Of a stretch of DNA of 64,000 nucleotides, positions 38,583 to 48,276 are shown in pieces (the stretch's first letter is position 1; each line of letters starts with the position of its first letter). Position numbers and translations under genes: made by a program. A model generated the notes under the pieces. It was not told the DNA's origin and made no database searches. It saw only the letters and a list, made by a program, of their open reading frames with translations. Origin of the DNA: an uncultured Luminiphilus sp. (GTDB taxonomy: Bacteria > Pseudomonadota > Gammaproteobacteria > Pseudomonadales > Halieaceae); assembly GCA_943840615.1 (NCBI GenBank), contig CALSVI010000008.1, positions 124,001 to 188,000 of the forward strand, read 5' to 3'.

Positions 38583-39887
38583 GTGATTGTGAAAGTCGGT
38601 AGCTTTGTTCCGGAGCAGTTAGCATCGGTGTTTTATGCGATGGCGGGAGACGATTGCTCCCTTCACCATGATCTAGATAGCTTGACTCCCAAGCAGCAGA
38701 TCGATCATCAAGAAAATCAGATCCTGACCTGTGCGCTTCAAGTCGCATTAACCGGTTTGGGTAAAGCGAATGATTACGTGGCACTGGGTGCGCCTTTTGC
38801 GGAGCCCGCGTGGCACAACCTGTTGACTCATTACAGCGAGATGTTCACCCAGATGGGACTCGAATCTATTCCGAGTGAACATTGGCAGTTTCATCCGCTT
38901 GATGGCTATTACGAGGCGGCTGCCGCTGCAATGCCGAAGGCTGACCTGACGAATCTCTATATGATCAGCGGCAGTAATATGCCGCTCCACCAGAATGTGA
39001 ACGCTTTGGGGGTCAGCCGCAATGTGAACTCCAAATTACACTTTGCGCTGCACGCCCCGGCAGCAGGTATTCCTGTGCCTCAGACCGAGATTTACAGCAA
39101 GGGCGCCATTCGGGCCGGCGCCGCTGATGCGTTGTTTGCCGCGTTTCCAGATGGTGTGATGGTGAAGCTACTGGGGTTGGCGGGCTCACGAAATGTATTT
39201 GCTGTGGGTTCGGTGACGGACTGTCTCGAGCAGGTCGCGGAATATGACGACGGCGTGGAAATACTCCTGCAGGAAAAACTAGATGTGAACCACTGGCAGG
39301 AGATGACCGTTGACCTGACCATTACGCCCGATGACATCAGAATTAGTAACGTCCGAAAGATTTTATTTGCGGGCGGCAAGTGGGTGGGTAATTATCTCTC
39401 GCCGGAGCTCATTGTGCCCGATGCGCACCGCGAGGTGCTGCTTCAGGTCGGCGCCTATGCGCGCCAGCAGGGTCATGTCGCTTTAGAGGGCATTAATTGC
39501 GGTATCGACTACTTTATTTCTGGCGATGACGTCATCGTCACGGAGATTAATGCGCGCTGGACGGGGGGGCTTTTCCCGGCAGAGTTTCTGCGCCGCCTGC
39601 AGATCGATAGCCCGGCGATCGCCTTTTTTGACATGGTGCCTTGCGCGCACCGTGACAACATGCTGGCCTTCCAGCGCGAGCATCTGTTTCCAGCTTCTCA
39701 GGCGGCCTTTTCCTATGTGCCGATGGGTTTTACGCCCTTCGCTATGGAGATTGACGGCGCAGAGCGTTATTTTGTCTGGCAGGTGGTGGTGGGGGACTTT
39801 GCCGCGTTTGTCGAGGCGAAAGATCGAGCACTGCCACAGGGCGCGTTACCCACCGCGAATCTCATTTTAGAGGAGGCACTATCATGA
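38583..39887 (+). CDS. ATP-grasp family ligase-like protein
   Basis: This 434-residue protein has an ATP-grasp C-terminal half: a nucleotide-binding lysine segment DGVMVKLLGLAGSRNVF, LLQEKLDVNHWQEMTVDL, and the metal site EINARWTGGLFPAEFL (Glu321, Asn323). The N-terminal half (1-150) is a pre-ATP-grasp type domain with no clear match. ATP-grasp enzymes activate carboxylates as acylphosphates and join them to amines or thiols. The GTG at 38583 or 38589 is the start; AAGGAAGG precedes it. The stop overlaps the P450 start as ATGA, so it is tightly linked to that enzyme. Substrates cannot be read from sequence. Confidence 0.78.
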   Translation: MIVKVGSFVPEQLASVFYAMAGDDCSLHHDLDSLTPKQQIDHQENQILTCALQVALTGLGKANDYVALGAPFAEPAWHNLLTHYSEMFTQMGLESIPSEHWQFHPLDGYYEAAAAAMPKADLTNLYMISGSNMPLHQNVNALGVSRNVNSKLHFALHAPAAGIPVPQTEIYSKGAIRAGAADALFAAFPDGVMVKLLGLAGSRNVFAVGSVTDCLEQVAEYDDGVEILLQEKLDVNHWQEMTVDLTITPDDIRISNVRKILFAGGKWVGNYLSPELIVPDAHREVLLQVGAYARQQGHVALEGINCGIDYFISGDDVIVTEINARWTGGLFPAEFLRRLQIDSPAIAFFDMVPCAHRDNMLAFQREHLFPASQAAFSYVPMGFTPFAMEIDGAERYFVWQVVVGDFAAFVEAKDRALPQGALPTANLILEEALS

Positions 39888-41128
39888 GCCGTGTTGACTT
39901 GGCCGAGTTAGATTTCTTTAGCGCTGAAGTACAGGAATGTCCTTTTCACGTCTACCGCCAACTACAGGACGAGGCGCCGGTATGGCAGATGCCGGGAACC
40001 AACGTTTTTGTGGTCACTCGCTACAACGATATCCGGGAGGTGATCCGCGATCCTGGGCGGTTTTCCAATAATTTCAGCGCCTTACTTAACGCGGGCTCCT
40101 CGAATAAGGAGGTGAGCGCGATTTATGAGCAAGGCTACGAAATGGTGGAGACGCTGCTCACTCAGGATCCGCCTCGGCATCGGGTTTACCGCAATCTGGT
40201 AAACAAGGTTTTTTCGAATAAGCGGATTGAGGGAATGCGCCCCTTTATCGAGACGATGACTGAGGAGCTGATTGACCAGTGGATCGACGAGGGAGAAGTT
40301 GATTTACTCAATCGCCTTTGTGTGCCCCTTCCGATCTATGTGATCGCCGATCAGCTGGGAGTGCCCCGTTCCGAGCTCACTCTGCTTAAGAAGTGGTCCG
40401 ATGCCTCTGCTTCCCGGTTGGGGCAATTAGCGAACGAGCAGCAACAACTTGAGAATGCCAGAGATATTGTCGAGTTCCAGCACTATTTTGCCGACCTGAT
40501 TGATCGGAAAAGAGAGCAGCCCGAAGACAATATTATTTCTGATCTGGCGAATAATACGATCGACGAGGGTCGCTTACTGACAAAACCCGAGATCCTGGGC
40601 ATGGTTCAGCAGATTCTCGTCGCGGGTAACGAAACCTCGACTAACGCCATCGCGGGAGGCGTGGTGTTGCTGATTCAAAACCCCGAAGAGCAGGCGAAGT
40701 TGCGCGCTAATCCAGACTTGATTCCCGGTGCGGTGGAGGAAATTCTGCGGCTGGAGACCCCAACGGCGGGCATGTGGCGGAGAGTGACTGAGGACGCAGC
40801 CGTGGGGGGCGTCGACATTCCGGAGGGGTCATTCCTCATGGTGCGTTTTGCCGCCGGTAATCGTGACGAGTCGATTTTTCCCTGCAGTGGCGCCATGCAG
40901 GTAGAGCGGGACAATGCTGATAGTCATATGGCATTTGGTCAGGGAACCCATTTTTGTCTGGGCGCGCAGTTAGCGCGAACTGAGCTGCAAATTGCGCTAA
41001 CGACACTGCTCCGACGCACGGATAATTGGGGACTGGTGGAAGGCAAAAATACGCTTGAGCACCACCCCAACGTGCTGCTGCGCGGTCTGATGGACCTGCA
41101 TATTTCTTTCGATAAGGCTACTGTATAA
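39884..41128 (+). CDS. Cytochrome P450 (soluble class I)
   Basis: A 414-residue P450 with the I-helix AGNETST (247-253), ExxR motif EILR (286-289) and heme loop FGQGTHFCLGAQL with ligand Cys358. It differs from the CYP153 enzyme at 30.5 kb. Class I P450s need a ferredoxin, and only the one at 30.1 kb is visible in the window. Overlaps the ATP-grasp gene (ATGA) and is followed after 41 bp by the Rieske gene. Confidence 0.92.
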   Translation: MSRVDLAELDFFSAEVQECPFHVYRQLQDEAPVWQMPGTNVFVVTRYNDIREVIRDPGRFSNNFSALLNAGSSNKEVSAIYEQGYEMVETLLTQDPPRHRVYRNLVNKVFSNKRIEGMRPFIETMTEELIDQWIDEGEVDLLNRLCVPLPIYVIADQLGVPRSELTLLKKWSDASASRLGQLANEQQQLENARDIVEFQHYFADLIDRKREQPEDNIISDLANNTIDEGRLLTKPEILGMVQQILVAGNETSTNAIAGGVVLLIQNPEEQAKLRANPDLIPGAVEEILRLETPTAGMWRRVTEDAAVGGVDIPEGSFLMVRFAAGNRDESIFPCSGAMQVERDNADSHMAFGQGTHFCLGAQLARTELQIALTTLLRRTDNWGLVEGKNTLEHHPNVLLRGLMDLHISFDKATV

Positions 41129-41169
41129 GTCGACTCTGATTGCAATGTTGTTATGAGGTGGAGTGATCT

Positions 41170-42528
41170 ATGAATAAGCCGGTGTTTCCTAGCTATCAGG
41201 ACTTATTGGACGAGGAAGCCGTGTCGATTCCTGAGGCGTTGAGATCTGACACCCGACCAGACATTGCCAATAACCTGATTGCGACAGATGTGTGGACCGA
41301 CCGCGGTGTGTTTGAAAAAGAGGTTGAGCATCTTTGGCCAAAAGTCTGGCAGATGGCGTGTCGCGAGACGGTGTTGCAGAAGGCGGGGGATTACTTTGTT
41401 TATGACATTACCCGCTACTCCATACTATTGGTTCGCACTGAGAGCGGCGAGCTCAAGGGCTTTCACAATTCCTGCCTGCATCGGGGGCGAGCGCTTAAAT
41501 CAGGGAAGGGAACCAGTCGTGAGTTGCGCTGTCCCTATCATGGTTTTTGCTGGCACCTCGATGGCCGTTTTAAAGAGGCTTACTGCGACTGGGAGTTTGA
41601 TGAAGCCAATCTGGCTGAATTAACCCTTCCCGAGGTGCAGGTGACGACTTGGGGTGGCTGGGTGATGGTTAACCTGGACCCCGAGGCGCAGCCCTTTGAG
41701 CAATACGCCTCGGTGTTGAGCGAGCATTTTCAGCGTTGGACCCCGGAAGAGCGCTACGTGTCTTTGCATGTGGAGAAAAAGATCCGCTGCAACTGGAAAA
41801 TCGCGATGGAGGCGTTCATTGAGTCTTACCACGCGATACAGACTCATCCGCAGATCCTGTCTTTTACGGGTGGCGACAACTCTCAGTACGACGTATTTGG
41901 CGATCATCTGAGCAGAACGATCACCGCGCAGGGCATTCCAAACCCGGGGCAGGCCGATCGCTACAGCGTGCAGGAATCTGTCGAGGCCATGACCGGCCCG
42001 GGTGGTTTCGAGCAGGCATTGGAACTGACGGGTCTGGCTGCAGATGCTATCAGCTCTCGGCAGGCGATCGGCGCTGTGCGCAAAGAACAGTTCGCTGAAT
42101 TTATGGATCCGGAGAGACTGGCGACGGTCACTGATGCCGAGACGATGGATTCAATTTTGTACCTGGTATTCCCCAACTTTGCCCCGTGGGGTGGCTTCCA
42201 GAGCCAGATCACCTATCGGTATCGACCAGACGGCATGAACGCTGACGGCTGCATCATGGATATCTATTTATTGGATGCTTATCCCTCCGATCAGCCCAGA
42301 CCACCCGACGCGCAAACCATTCGCCTAGACTACGATCAAAAATATGCGGAAGCAGAAGCGCTGGGGCTTCTCGGAGCGCTATTTGATCAAGATGCCAATA
42401 ATTTGCCGGAGGTGCAGAAAGGCTTGATGGCTTCCAAAACGCGGAGGGCAATCACCGCCAGCTATCAGGAGCTTCGTATTCGGCATTTCCACGAGACGCT
42501 GGCAACGTATTTGCAGTCAGGCGACTGA
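41170..42528 (+). CDS. Rieske non-heme iron oxygenase, alpha subunit
   Basis: The 452-residue protein has the Rieske cluster motif Cys102-x-His104 and Cys121-x2-His124 (SCLHRGR; CPYHGFCW). The mononuclear iron site shows ESYHAIQTHPQI (His221, His226) and a distal Asp in LFDQDANNLPEVQKG near residue 407. It lacks partner beta-subunit, ferredoxin or reductase genes nearby, as in alpha-only (alpha3-type) oxygenases such as demethylases. Last gene of the FAD/ATP-grasp/P450/Rieske set. Confidence 0.92.
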   Translation: MNKPVFPSYQDLLDEEAVSIPEALRSDTRPDIANNLIATDVWTDRGVFEKEVEHLWPKVWQMACRETVLQKAGDYFVYDITRYSILLVRTESGELKGFHNSCLHRGRALKSGKGTSRELRCPYHGFCWHLDGRFKEAYCDWEFDEANLAELTLPEVQVTTWGGWVMVNLDPEAQPFEQYASVLSEHFQRWTPEERYVSLHVEKKIRCNWKIAMEAFIESYHAIQTHPQILSFTGGDNSQYDVFGDHLSRTITAQGIPNPGQADRYSVQESVEAMTGPGGFEQALELTGLAADAISSRQAIGAVRKEQFAEFMDPERLATVTDAETMDSILYLVFPNFAPWGGFQSQITYRYRPDGMNADGCIMDIYLLDAYPSDQPRPPDAQTIRLDYDQKYAEAEALGLLGALFDQDANNLPEVQKGLMASKTRRAITASYQELRIRHFHETLATYLQSGD

Positions 42529-42582
42529 GCGCTCTCTGGACTCGGCTGACTGCAAAGCGTCAAGCCTGACGAGGAGTCGCGC

Positions 42583-43269
42583 TCAATAGCTGAGCGCCAT
42601 GCTTGCCCGGCCGTCTTTCTCGGTCGCCCGAGCGAAGCTGGGTAAAGCCTTCATGCGCTCAACCCACTCGATACAGCGGGGGTGTTGTGTCTCGTTGATC
42701 ACGCCGCGCTCGGCCCCCACGATCATATTGTAGGCGATCAGGAAATCCGCCGCCGTGAGTGTCTCTCCCCCGAACCAAGGCGCACTGGCCAAATCGGCTT
42801 CGGCCAAAGTGAGCAATCTATTCAGGCGCGGCTGGATGAATAAATTGTTGAGTCCCTGAACGTAGAGTTTGACGAAAGGTCTCATAAAAAAGGGCAGTCG
42901 TTTTTGCGAAATCGTTGTCACCGTTGCCATGAGCTGTAGGGGCATCATGGAGCCTTGGGCGGCGTGCCACCAAAACAAGTAGCGTGCTCGGTGAGGCGAG
43001 CCTACGGCCGGCCTGAGTGTCTGGTCCGGGATGCCATCCAAGATATATTCCATAATGGCACTGCTCTCCGCGAGGGCTAAGCCTCCTTCAGTGACCACTG
43101 GCGCAGTGCCCAGCGGAGAGAGCGCCTTGTAGTCGTCCGGCGCGGCCATCGTTTTGGCGTCGCGTGAATACACCTTCAAGTCGAAGGGTGTGCCCAGCTC
43201 CTCGAGCATCCATAGCACGCGGAAAGACTGGGAGTATTCAAGGTGGTGAAGCGTGAGTGTATCGGTCAT
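42583..43269 (-). CDS. Glutathione S-transferase
   Basis: This 228-residue GST has an N-terminal domain starting LTLHHLEYSQSFRVLWMLEELG (Ser in YSQS as candidate catalytic residue), the cis-Pro region LGTAPVV, and ESSAIMEYIL for glutathione binding. The helical C-terminal domain ends with TAADFLIAYNMI. Typical length. It is convergent with the Rieske gene and may serve detoxification around the oxygenase cluster. Confidence 0.9.
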   Translation of the reverse strand: MTDTLTLHHLEYSQSFRVLWMLEELGTPFDLKVYSRDAKTMAAPDDYKALSPLGTAPVVTEGGLALAESSAIMEYILDGIPDQTLRPAVGSPHRARYLFWWHAAQGSMMPLQLMATVTTISQKRLPFFMRPFVKLYVQGLNNLFIQPRLNRLLTLAEADLASAPWFGGETLTAADFLIAYNMIVGAERGVINETQHPRCIEWVERMKALPSFARATEKDGRASMALSY

Positions 43270-43440
43270 AGCTTATGCCGTTAGGCTCATCGAGCATTTG
43301 TTAAAGCTCTCTATATACCCGTTAGCTTGTGTTTCGGATGCATCAGGGGAATCGACGGGCGCGATGACGCCGACGACGGCGTCGAGCGCGTGGAGTTCGG
43401 TGTTGGGCGCGCTCGGCTTCAGTAGCACAAGCGCGTTCGA

Positions 43441-43806
43441 TCAGAATATCTCGTGTTCTTCGGTCATGAAAATTCGAGATCGGCTGAAATCAATGAACTG
43501 CGCCTCGTCCTCTATCAGGCGCGTCTGTGCGTCGATCCCTTCAGGAGACGACATGCCTATTTCGAGCGCCGTCGAGTCCTGCCACCAGACCTCGGTGATC
43601 CCGTCGTAGGGGTCGAGCAGCCCTCGGCTCTCGATCATCAGGGCATTCAGTTCGGGCAGTACCGTATGGCTCTGGACGTAACGACAAGCACCAATCGCAG
43701 TAGCGACTGACTTCACAAGCGGTCCGTGTTCTTCCTGCCAATAGCGATAGAACGCGTCACTGTCGACGTCGTCGCGCTTGCGCAGGCAGTAAACAAGTTT
43801 GATCAT
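43441..43806 (-). CDS. EthD-domain protein
   Basis: A 121-residue alpha/beta-barrel protein. EthD family landmarks: MIKLVYCLRKRDDVDSDAFYRYWQEEHGPLV near the start and the central CRYVQSH. EthD is needed in ethyl tert-butyl ether degradation; most members have unknown roles, often next to oxygenases or hydrolases. Start at ATG 43806: longer readings run back into the tRNA gene and are rejected. About 170 bp between this and the GST show nothing recognisable. Confidence 0.85.
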   Translation of the reverse strand: MIKLVYCLRKRDDVDSDAFYRYWQEEHGPLVKSVATAIGACRYVQSHTVLPELNALMIESRGLLDPYDGITEVWWQDSTALEIGMSSPEGIDAQTRLIEDEAQFIDFSRSRIFMTEEHEIF

Positions 43807-43856
43807 GTCTTCGCGCTCAGTTGTCCGGACCGCCCCATGGTGTGTGCGCGCCGCAA

Positions 43857-43932
43857 TGGCCTCCCCGCCAGGACTCGAACCTGGAATCACCGCTTAGGAG
43901 GCGGTAGTTATATCCTGTTTAACTACAGGGAG
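43857..43932 (-). tRNA. tRNA-Arg (anticodon CCT)
   Basis: The complementary strand folds as a cloverleaf: acceptor CTCCCTG/CGGGGAG, anticodon stem ACCGC/GCGGT with loop CTCCTAA (anticodon CCT), and T arm CCAGG-TTCGAGT-CCTGG. The 3' CCA is encoded. It reads AGG codons. It sits at the junction between the accessory oxygenase region and selU-selD. Confidence 0.93.
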
Positions 43933-43986
43933 CCGGGCACAGTTTATCGTAAAGTGGAAGGGCGAGCGGCGCCTGATGACCCCAGT

Positions 43987-45108
43987 CTATTGCGTGCGAT
44001 GAGCTGGATTCATTCTCTCTAATAGATATTCGATCACGGCTTTTGCTTCCCCCTTGAACAGCGGTGGGCGGACTCTTTTGGTCATTTGGTACTGATACAT
44101 GGGGTCGTAATATTCGGTCAACAGCTCTTTGATCCACAGTTTGTGCAGTTCCGGATTGCCCTGCTGATGGGCTCGCAACGCCTCATCGAGTGTGTCTTTG
44201 AGCGTTTTATAACGGCTGCCCCCGAGGCGCTTTTGAATGCGCTGTAAAGACTCAAGCAGCCCGTCCGCAAAGTCCCTAAAGCCTCCGTCGCCACGGGTTT
44301 TCTCGAGCTCCTTGAGGTTACTCAAAATGTAGTTTTCGTAAGAATGCTGCACGCGCTCGTCGAGGCTTGCGTCGAGCTGTATCCAATCAGCTTCTTTTCG
44401 CGCCGTTTGCAGGCACAGAGGCAAAGCACACCGTCCAATCAGGCGACCCTCGTCCTCGAGGACCAGCGTTAAATGTCCTTCATGGCTGCGCTTGAGGACT
44501 TCAATACCAAACGCTAATTCGAAGCTAATTTGAGACGGTTGCGCCGTCACGCGCCGGCCAAAGGCCGAACCTCGATGATTGGCGAGTCCCTCTAGATCAA
44601 TGCTACCGGGAATGGGTGAGCCTGCATTCCCCTCGTTGAGCACTCGCGTCTTGGCGGCGCCCGTCTGACCCCCCAACAGTAAGAGCGGCAGCGTCGCGAT
44701 GTATGCGTCAGTGTGGTCGCTCAGCCAGCGCCGCATTGCTTTATAGCCGCCCTCGATCCGTGGATAGTTGACGCCGACCTCGCAGAGCCATCGCTGTGTG
44801 ATCTCGGACCTTAATCCTCCGCGAAAGCAAAATAAGGCGCCCTCAGGGTGCTCAGCTGAAAAGGCTTTCCACTTGGCGACCCGCTGTGCCTTTGTAGATG
44901 CCGTCACTAGCTCGTGGCCCAATTGTATGGCAGCCTCCTGTCCATCCGTTTTGTAATGGATGCCGACCGCCTCTCGCTCCTGATCTGTCATCAGCGGGAG
45001 GTTCACCGCCGTCGGTAGGCTACCTTTGGCAAACTCCGACGGTGAGCGGGTGTCGATCAGTGGCGTCCCACTGAGAAACACCGATTTTAGGTCGTCAATT
45101 TCCGTCAT
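43987..45108 (-). CDS. selU: tRNA 2-selenouridine synthase
   Basis: SelU (MnmH/YbbB) replaces sulfur with selenium in 2-thiouridine at U34 via a geranylated intermediate. The 373-residue protein has a rhodanese domain with Cys94 in [11 protein letters not shown] and a C-terminal P-loop domain with GGQTGAAKT (146-154), where Ala152 stands in place of the usual Gly. It is coupled to selD (ATGA), which supplies selenophosphate. Confidence 0.93.
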   Translation of the reverse strand: MTEIDDLKSVFLSGTPLIDTRSPSEFAKGSLPTAVNLPLMTDQEREAVGIHYKTDGQEAAIQLGHELVTASTKAQRVAKWKAFSAEHPEGALFCFRGGLRSEITQRWLCEVGVNYPRIEGGYKAMRRWLSDHTDAYIATLPLLLLGGQTGAAKTRVLNEGNAGSPIPGSIDLEGLANHRGSAFGRRVTAQPSQISFELAFGIEVLKRSHEGHLTLVLEDEGRLIGRCALPLCLQTARKEADWIQLDASLDERVQHSYENYILSNLKELEKTRGDGGFRDFADGLLESLQRIQKRLGGSRYKTLKDTLDEALRAHQQGNPELHKLWIKELLTEYYDPMYQYQMTKRVRPPLFKGEAKAVIEYLLERMNPAHRTQ

Positions 45109-46164
45109 AATGCCGCCAGTGTAATGCGCGGGCCGCGCTGGTCAGTGCTCTGGAGTACGCCCACAATATTTGTCGCCAAATGCTGTTCCAAAAGCAGGTG
45201 CTGAACGCTTTCACAGGCATCTGGGGAGACAGCTACCAAGAGCCCGCCACTGGTTTGGGGGTCACACAGTACGGCTTGTTGCCTCGACGTAAGAGACGGC
45301 AGACGCTCATGTGACGCGTCAAAGTTTCTCTGGGTGCCGCCGGGCACACAGCCCATTTCGATATAAGAATCGAGGGCGGGCAGTTCTGGCAATGTCGCGG
45401 TGTCTAGCGTCGCCGTGAGGTCGGCGGCCTCGCACATCTCGAGTAGATGGCCTGCCAAACCAAAGCCCGTGACATCGGTGAGCGCATGCACGCCTTCGAT
45501 TTTCGCGAGTGCCGCGCCGATATCATTGGCCTGGCACATGACTTCGGTAGCCAATCCAAAATGATCGCGGTGGAGCTTCCCCTGTTTCTCGGCAGTGGTG
45601 AGGATGCCGACCCCCAATGGTTTGGTGAGCAACAGCTGATCGCCGGGCTTGGCATTGCCGTTGCGCTTAAGGTGAGCTCGCTTAACGGCGCCGGTCACCG
45701 CCAAGCCAAATAGGGGTTCCGGTGCGTCGATACTGTGACCCCCGGCTAGCGGGAAACCCAGCTGCCGACAGACATCCCGCCCGCCCTTTACGACAAGGTT
45801 GGCGATCTCAGGACTCAAGGCAGCCACGGGCCATCCGAGAATGGCGACCGCGACTAAGGGTGTGCCACCCATGGCGTAGATGTCAGAAATGGCGTTGGTA
45901 GCCGCGATGCGCCCAAAGTCATAGGGGTCATCCACAATGGGCATGAAGAAGTCGGTCGTAGAAAGAATGACCTGATCTCCGTCGAGCACAACCGCCGCAG
46001 CATCATCGCGCGTTTCATGCCCCACTAGTAACGAGGGGAAGGCGCTGGTCAGACTATCGTTATCGGTCCCAGCCAAGATCCGCGACAAGACGTCAGGCGC
46101 AATTTTACAGCCGCAACCGGCTCCATGGCTGTATTGGGTTAAGTCGAACGTCGTTAGCGGTCAT
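45105..46164 (-). CDS. selD: Selenophosphate synthetase, one frame break
   Basis: SelD makes selenophosphate from selenide and ATP. The N-terminus with catalytic GAGCGCKI (Cys form, no selenocysteine codon) reads correctly from ATG at 46164 if one base in the GGG run at 46136-46138 is removed. Without that repair the N-terminus is lost and the protein appears to start at [24 protein letters not shown] and DPQTSGGLL are present. Repaired length is 352 residues. Only selU is visible as user of selenophosphate; selA/selB are not in the window. Confidence 0.92.
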
Positions 46165-46296
46165 AGCTTTAATCGCTTTGCTCTAATCGTGACGATGCTA
46201 ACGGTTTATGATTGAAAAGCAGAGAGTTCCGTACCATTCTTCGCGTCGTGATGAGATCCCTCTACATTGTACTTGCCGAGATTTATATTGACCTTA

Positions 46297-48210
46297 ATGC
46301 GTCTGGCGGGCTTGCTTTTCGGGGCACTGTCGGCCGGGGCGGTAGCGGACATCAGCTGGTTGCCGCCGGCTGAGGGGTGGGCTGACAAACGAGCGCTTTA
46401 TCAAAAAGCGGCTGCGGAGCTCGATTCTGGGGCGGGTAATCGTTACCGGGAGATGCGTGACGAATTGATAGATTATCCGTTGGGCGTGGATCTGGATTTC
46501 TCGATCAAGCTGGGTCAGCTACACGATATGCCGGCCGAGGAGGCGCGGGTCTTTATTGCCAGCGCGGCAGGAACCCCGTTAGCGAGTCGTTTTTTGGTTG
46601 CTTATCTGCGGCATAAAGCTCAGGACAAGCGATGGCAGGCCTTTCTCGGGGTGCTGGATGACCTGCCTGCAATGTCCGAGCTACAGTGTCATTACTATCG
46701 TGCAAAGCTGGCGCTAGGAGAGCGGGATCGGGCTTTTGAGGGCGCGGCCGATCTCTGGAATGTCGGACAGTCTCAGGAAAGGGCCTGCGATCCTTTATTT
46801 GAGGCTTGGATAGCGGCGGGTGGACCGAGCGATGCGCTGGTATGGTCGAGGGCGTTGAAAGCCTTTGATGCCAAAAATGGGCACCTGATCCGCTACGTGA
46901 AGCGTTTTGCCAGCGAACCATTGCAGCGTGATCTCGATGAGCTGGCGGCGGTCTACCGGCGGCCGTCGCGGGTCGAAGGGGATCATCACCAAGCCACTGA
47001 CCGGCACGCCGACATTCTGGTGGCCGGAGTGGGGCGCCTCGCGCAGCTCAGTCCTGCGCGCGCCTATCAGGCGATGATCAGTGTGAGAGACGGATACGCG
47101 CTGTCGCCGTCACGCTCGCGTCTGGTAACGACCGCCATCGTGCGCCACAGTTTGTTTGCTCAGCGTTCACCGGCACCCACCGACTGGGTGGACGCGCAGG
47201 TAGCGGCGCTACATGAAGATGAGTTGACCGTTATCTGGCTGCGAAATGCCATTGCGAGGGGGCAATGGGAGGCAGTGCAACAAGGTCTTGCATGGCTTTC
47301 CGAGGATCTTCGCGCGCAGGATCGCTGGCGCTATTGGTCAGCTCGTAGCGGCGACGCGCTGCGGCTCGCGGGGACTGAATCTATTTGGCAGGGATTGGCC
47401 AAGAATCGGAGCTTCCATGGCTTTTTAGCGGCCGACAAGCTTGAAGTCCCCTATGGGTTAAATGAGGCGACTGCCCCAACGTCGCTGCCGGAGTTTGCTC
47501 AGGCGACGCGGCTCGGTGTGGGGCGTACCCAAGAGCTACTGGCGCTTGGCGACCGCAGGCAGGCCAAAGAGCAGTGGCGGCACACCTTAAATCAAATGCC
47601 TCGGGAAGACCGGGCTCGGCTCGGTGAGGTCGCACTGCAGAGGGATTGGCCTGATTTGGCCACCGACGCAGCCAATGCGGGGGCGGCCTGGGACCGGCTC
47701 GACCTGCGCTTCCCCATGACCTACTGGGAGCGCTTTCAGGCGGCCTCGCAGGCGCTTGGTATCGATGCCTTTGATCTGATCGGCCTCGCCCGCCGGGAGA
47801 GTGGCTTATACCCCTTGGCGAGATCGAAAGTCGGTGCAAGGGGGCTGATGCAAATCATGCCTGCAACGGCTCAAAGCGTGGCGAGAAAACAAGGAGACGC
47901 GTATCGCGGCACCCGCTCCTTGTACGAGCCGTCGACCAGCATTGGCTTGGGTGCGGCGTATTACGCAGATCTGATGTCTCGGTATGAGGATAATCGGGTT
48001 AAAACGCTGGCCGCCTATAACGCGGGGCCGAGTCGTGTCACGCGATGGTCCGACGGCACAATGGCGCTGGATCAATGGGTCGACTCGATACCTTTTGGTG
48101 AGACGCGGGAGTACGTGCAAGCCGTTCTTGCTTATACGCTGATCTACCGAGCGAGAGGGGGTGCGCCCGCACGGTTATTAACAGCGGCAGAGCGTGATGC
48201 GTTGTACTGA
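46297..48210 (+). CDS. slt: Soluble lytic murein transglycosylase
   Basis: Slt cleaves peptidoglycan to anhydromuropeptides in the periplasm. A signal peptide covers about residues 1-17 after the ATG at 46297 (MRLAGLLFGALSAGAVA); an upstream TTG at 46267 is less likely. A long alpha-superhelical region (about 20-460) is followed by the SLT catalytic domain with the active Glu in GLARRESGLYPLARSKVGARGLMQIMPATA. Length about 637 residues matches Slt70. Confidence 0.9.
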   Translation: MRLAGLLFGALSAGAVADISWLPPAEGWADKRALYQKAAAELDSGAGNRYREMRDELIDYPLGVDLDFSIKLGQLHDMPAEEARVFIASAAGTPLASRFLVAYLRHKAQDKRWQAFLGVLDDLPAMSELQCHYYRAKLALGERDRAFEGAADLWNVGQSQERACDPLFEAWIAAGGPSDALVWSRALKAFDAKNGHLIRYVKRFASEPLQRDLDELAAVYRRPSRVEGDHHQATDRHADILVAGVGRLAQLSPARAYQAMISVRDGYALSPSRSRLVTTAIVRHSLFAQRSPAPTDWVDAQVAALHEDELTVIWLRNAIARGQWEAVQQGLAWLSEDLRAQDRWRYWSARSGDALRLAGTESIWQGLAKNRSFHGFLAADKLEVPYGLNEATAPTSLPEFAQATRLGVGRTQELLALGDRRQAKEQWRHTLNQMPREDRARLGEVALQRDWPDLATDAANAGAAWDRLDLRFPMTYWERFQAASQALGIDAFDLIGLARRESGLYPLARSKVGARGLMQIMPATAQSVARKQGDAYRGTRSLYEPSTSIGLGAAYYADLMSRYEDNRVKTLAAYNAGPSRVTRWSDGTMALDQWVDSIPFGETREYVQAVLAYTLIYRARGGAPARLLTAAERDALY

Positions 48211-48276
48211 CAGGGCGAATAGGAGATGGTTCGTGCTGGTTATTCGCGTCGTGATTCTTTGGGAAAGGAGATGGCA

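Noticed and set aside
43807-43890. N-terminal extension of the EthD gene
   Set aside because: It would run into the tRNA-Arg gene and has no family similarity; ATG at 43806 is preferred.
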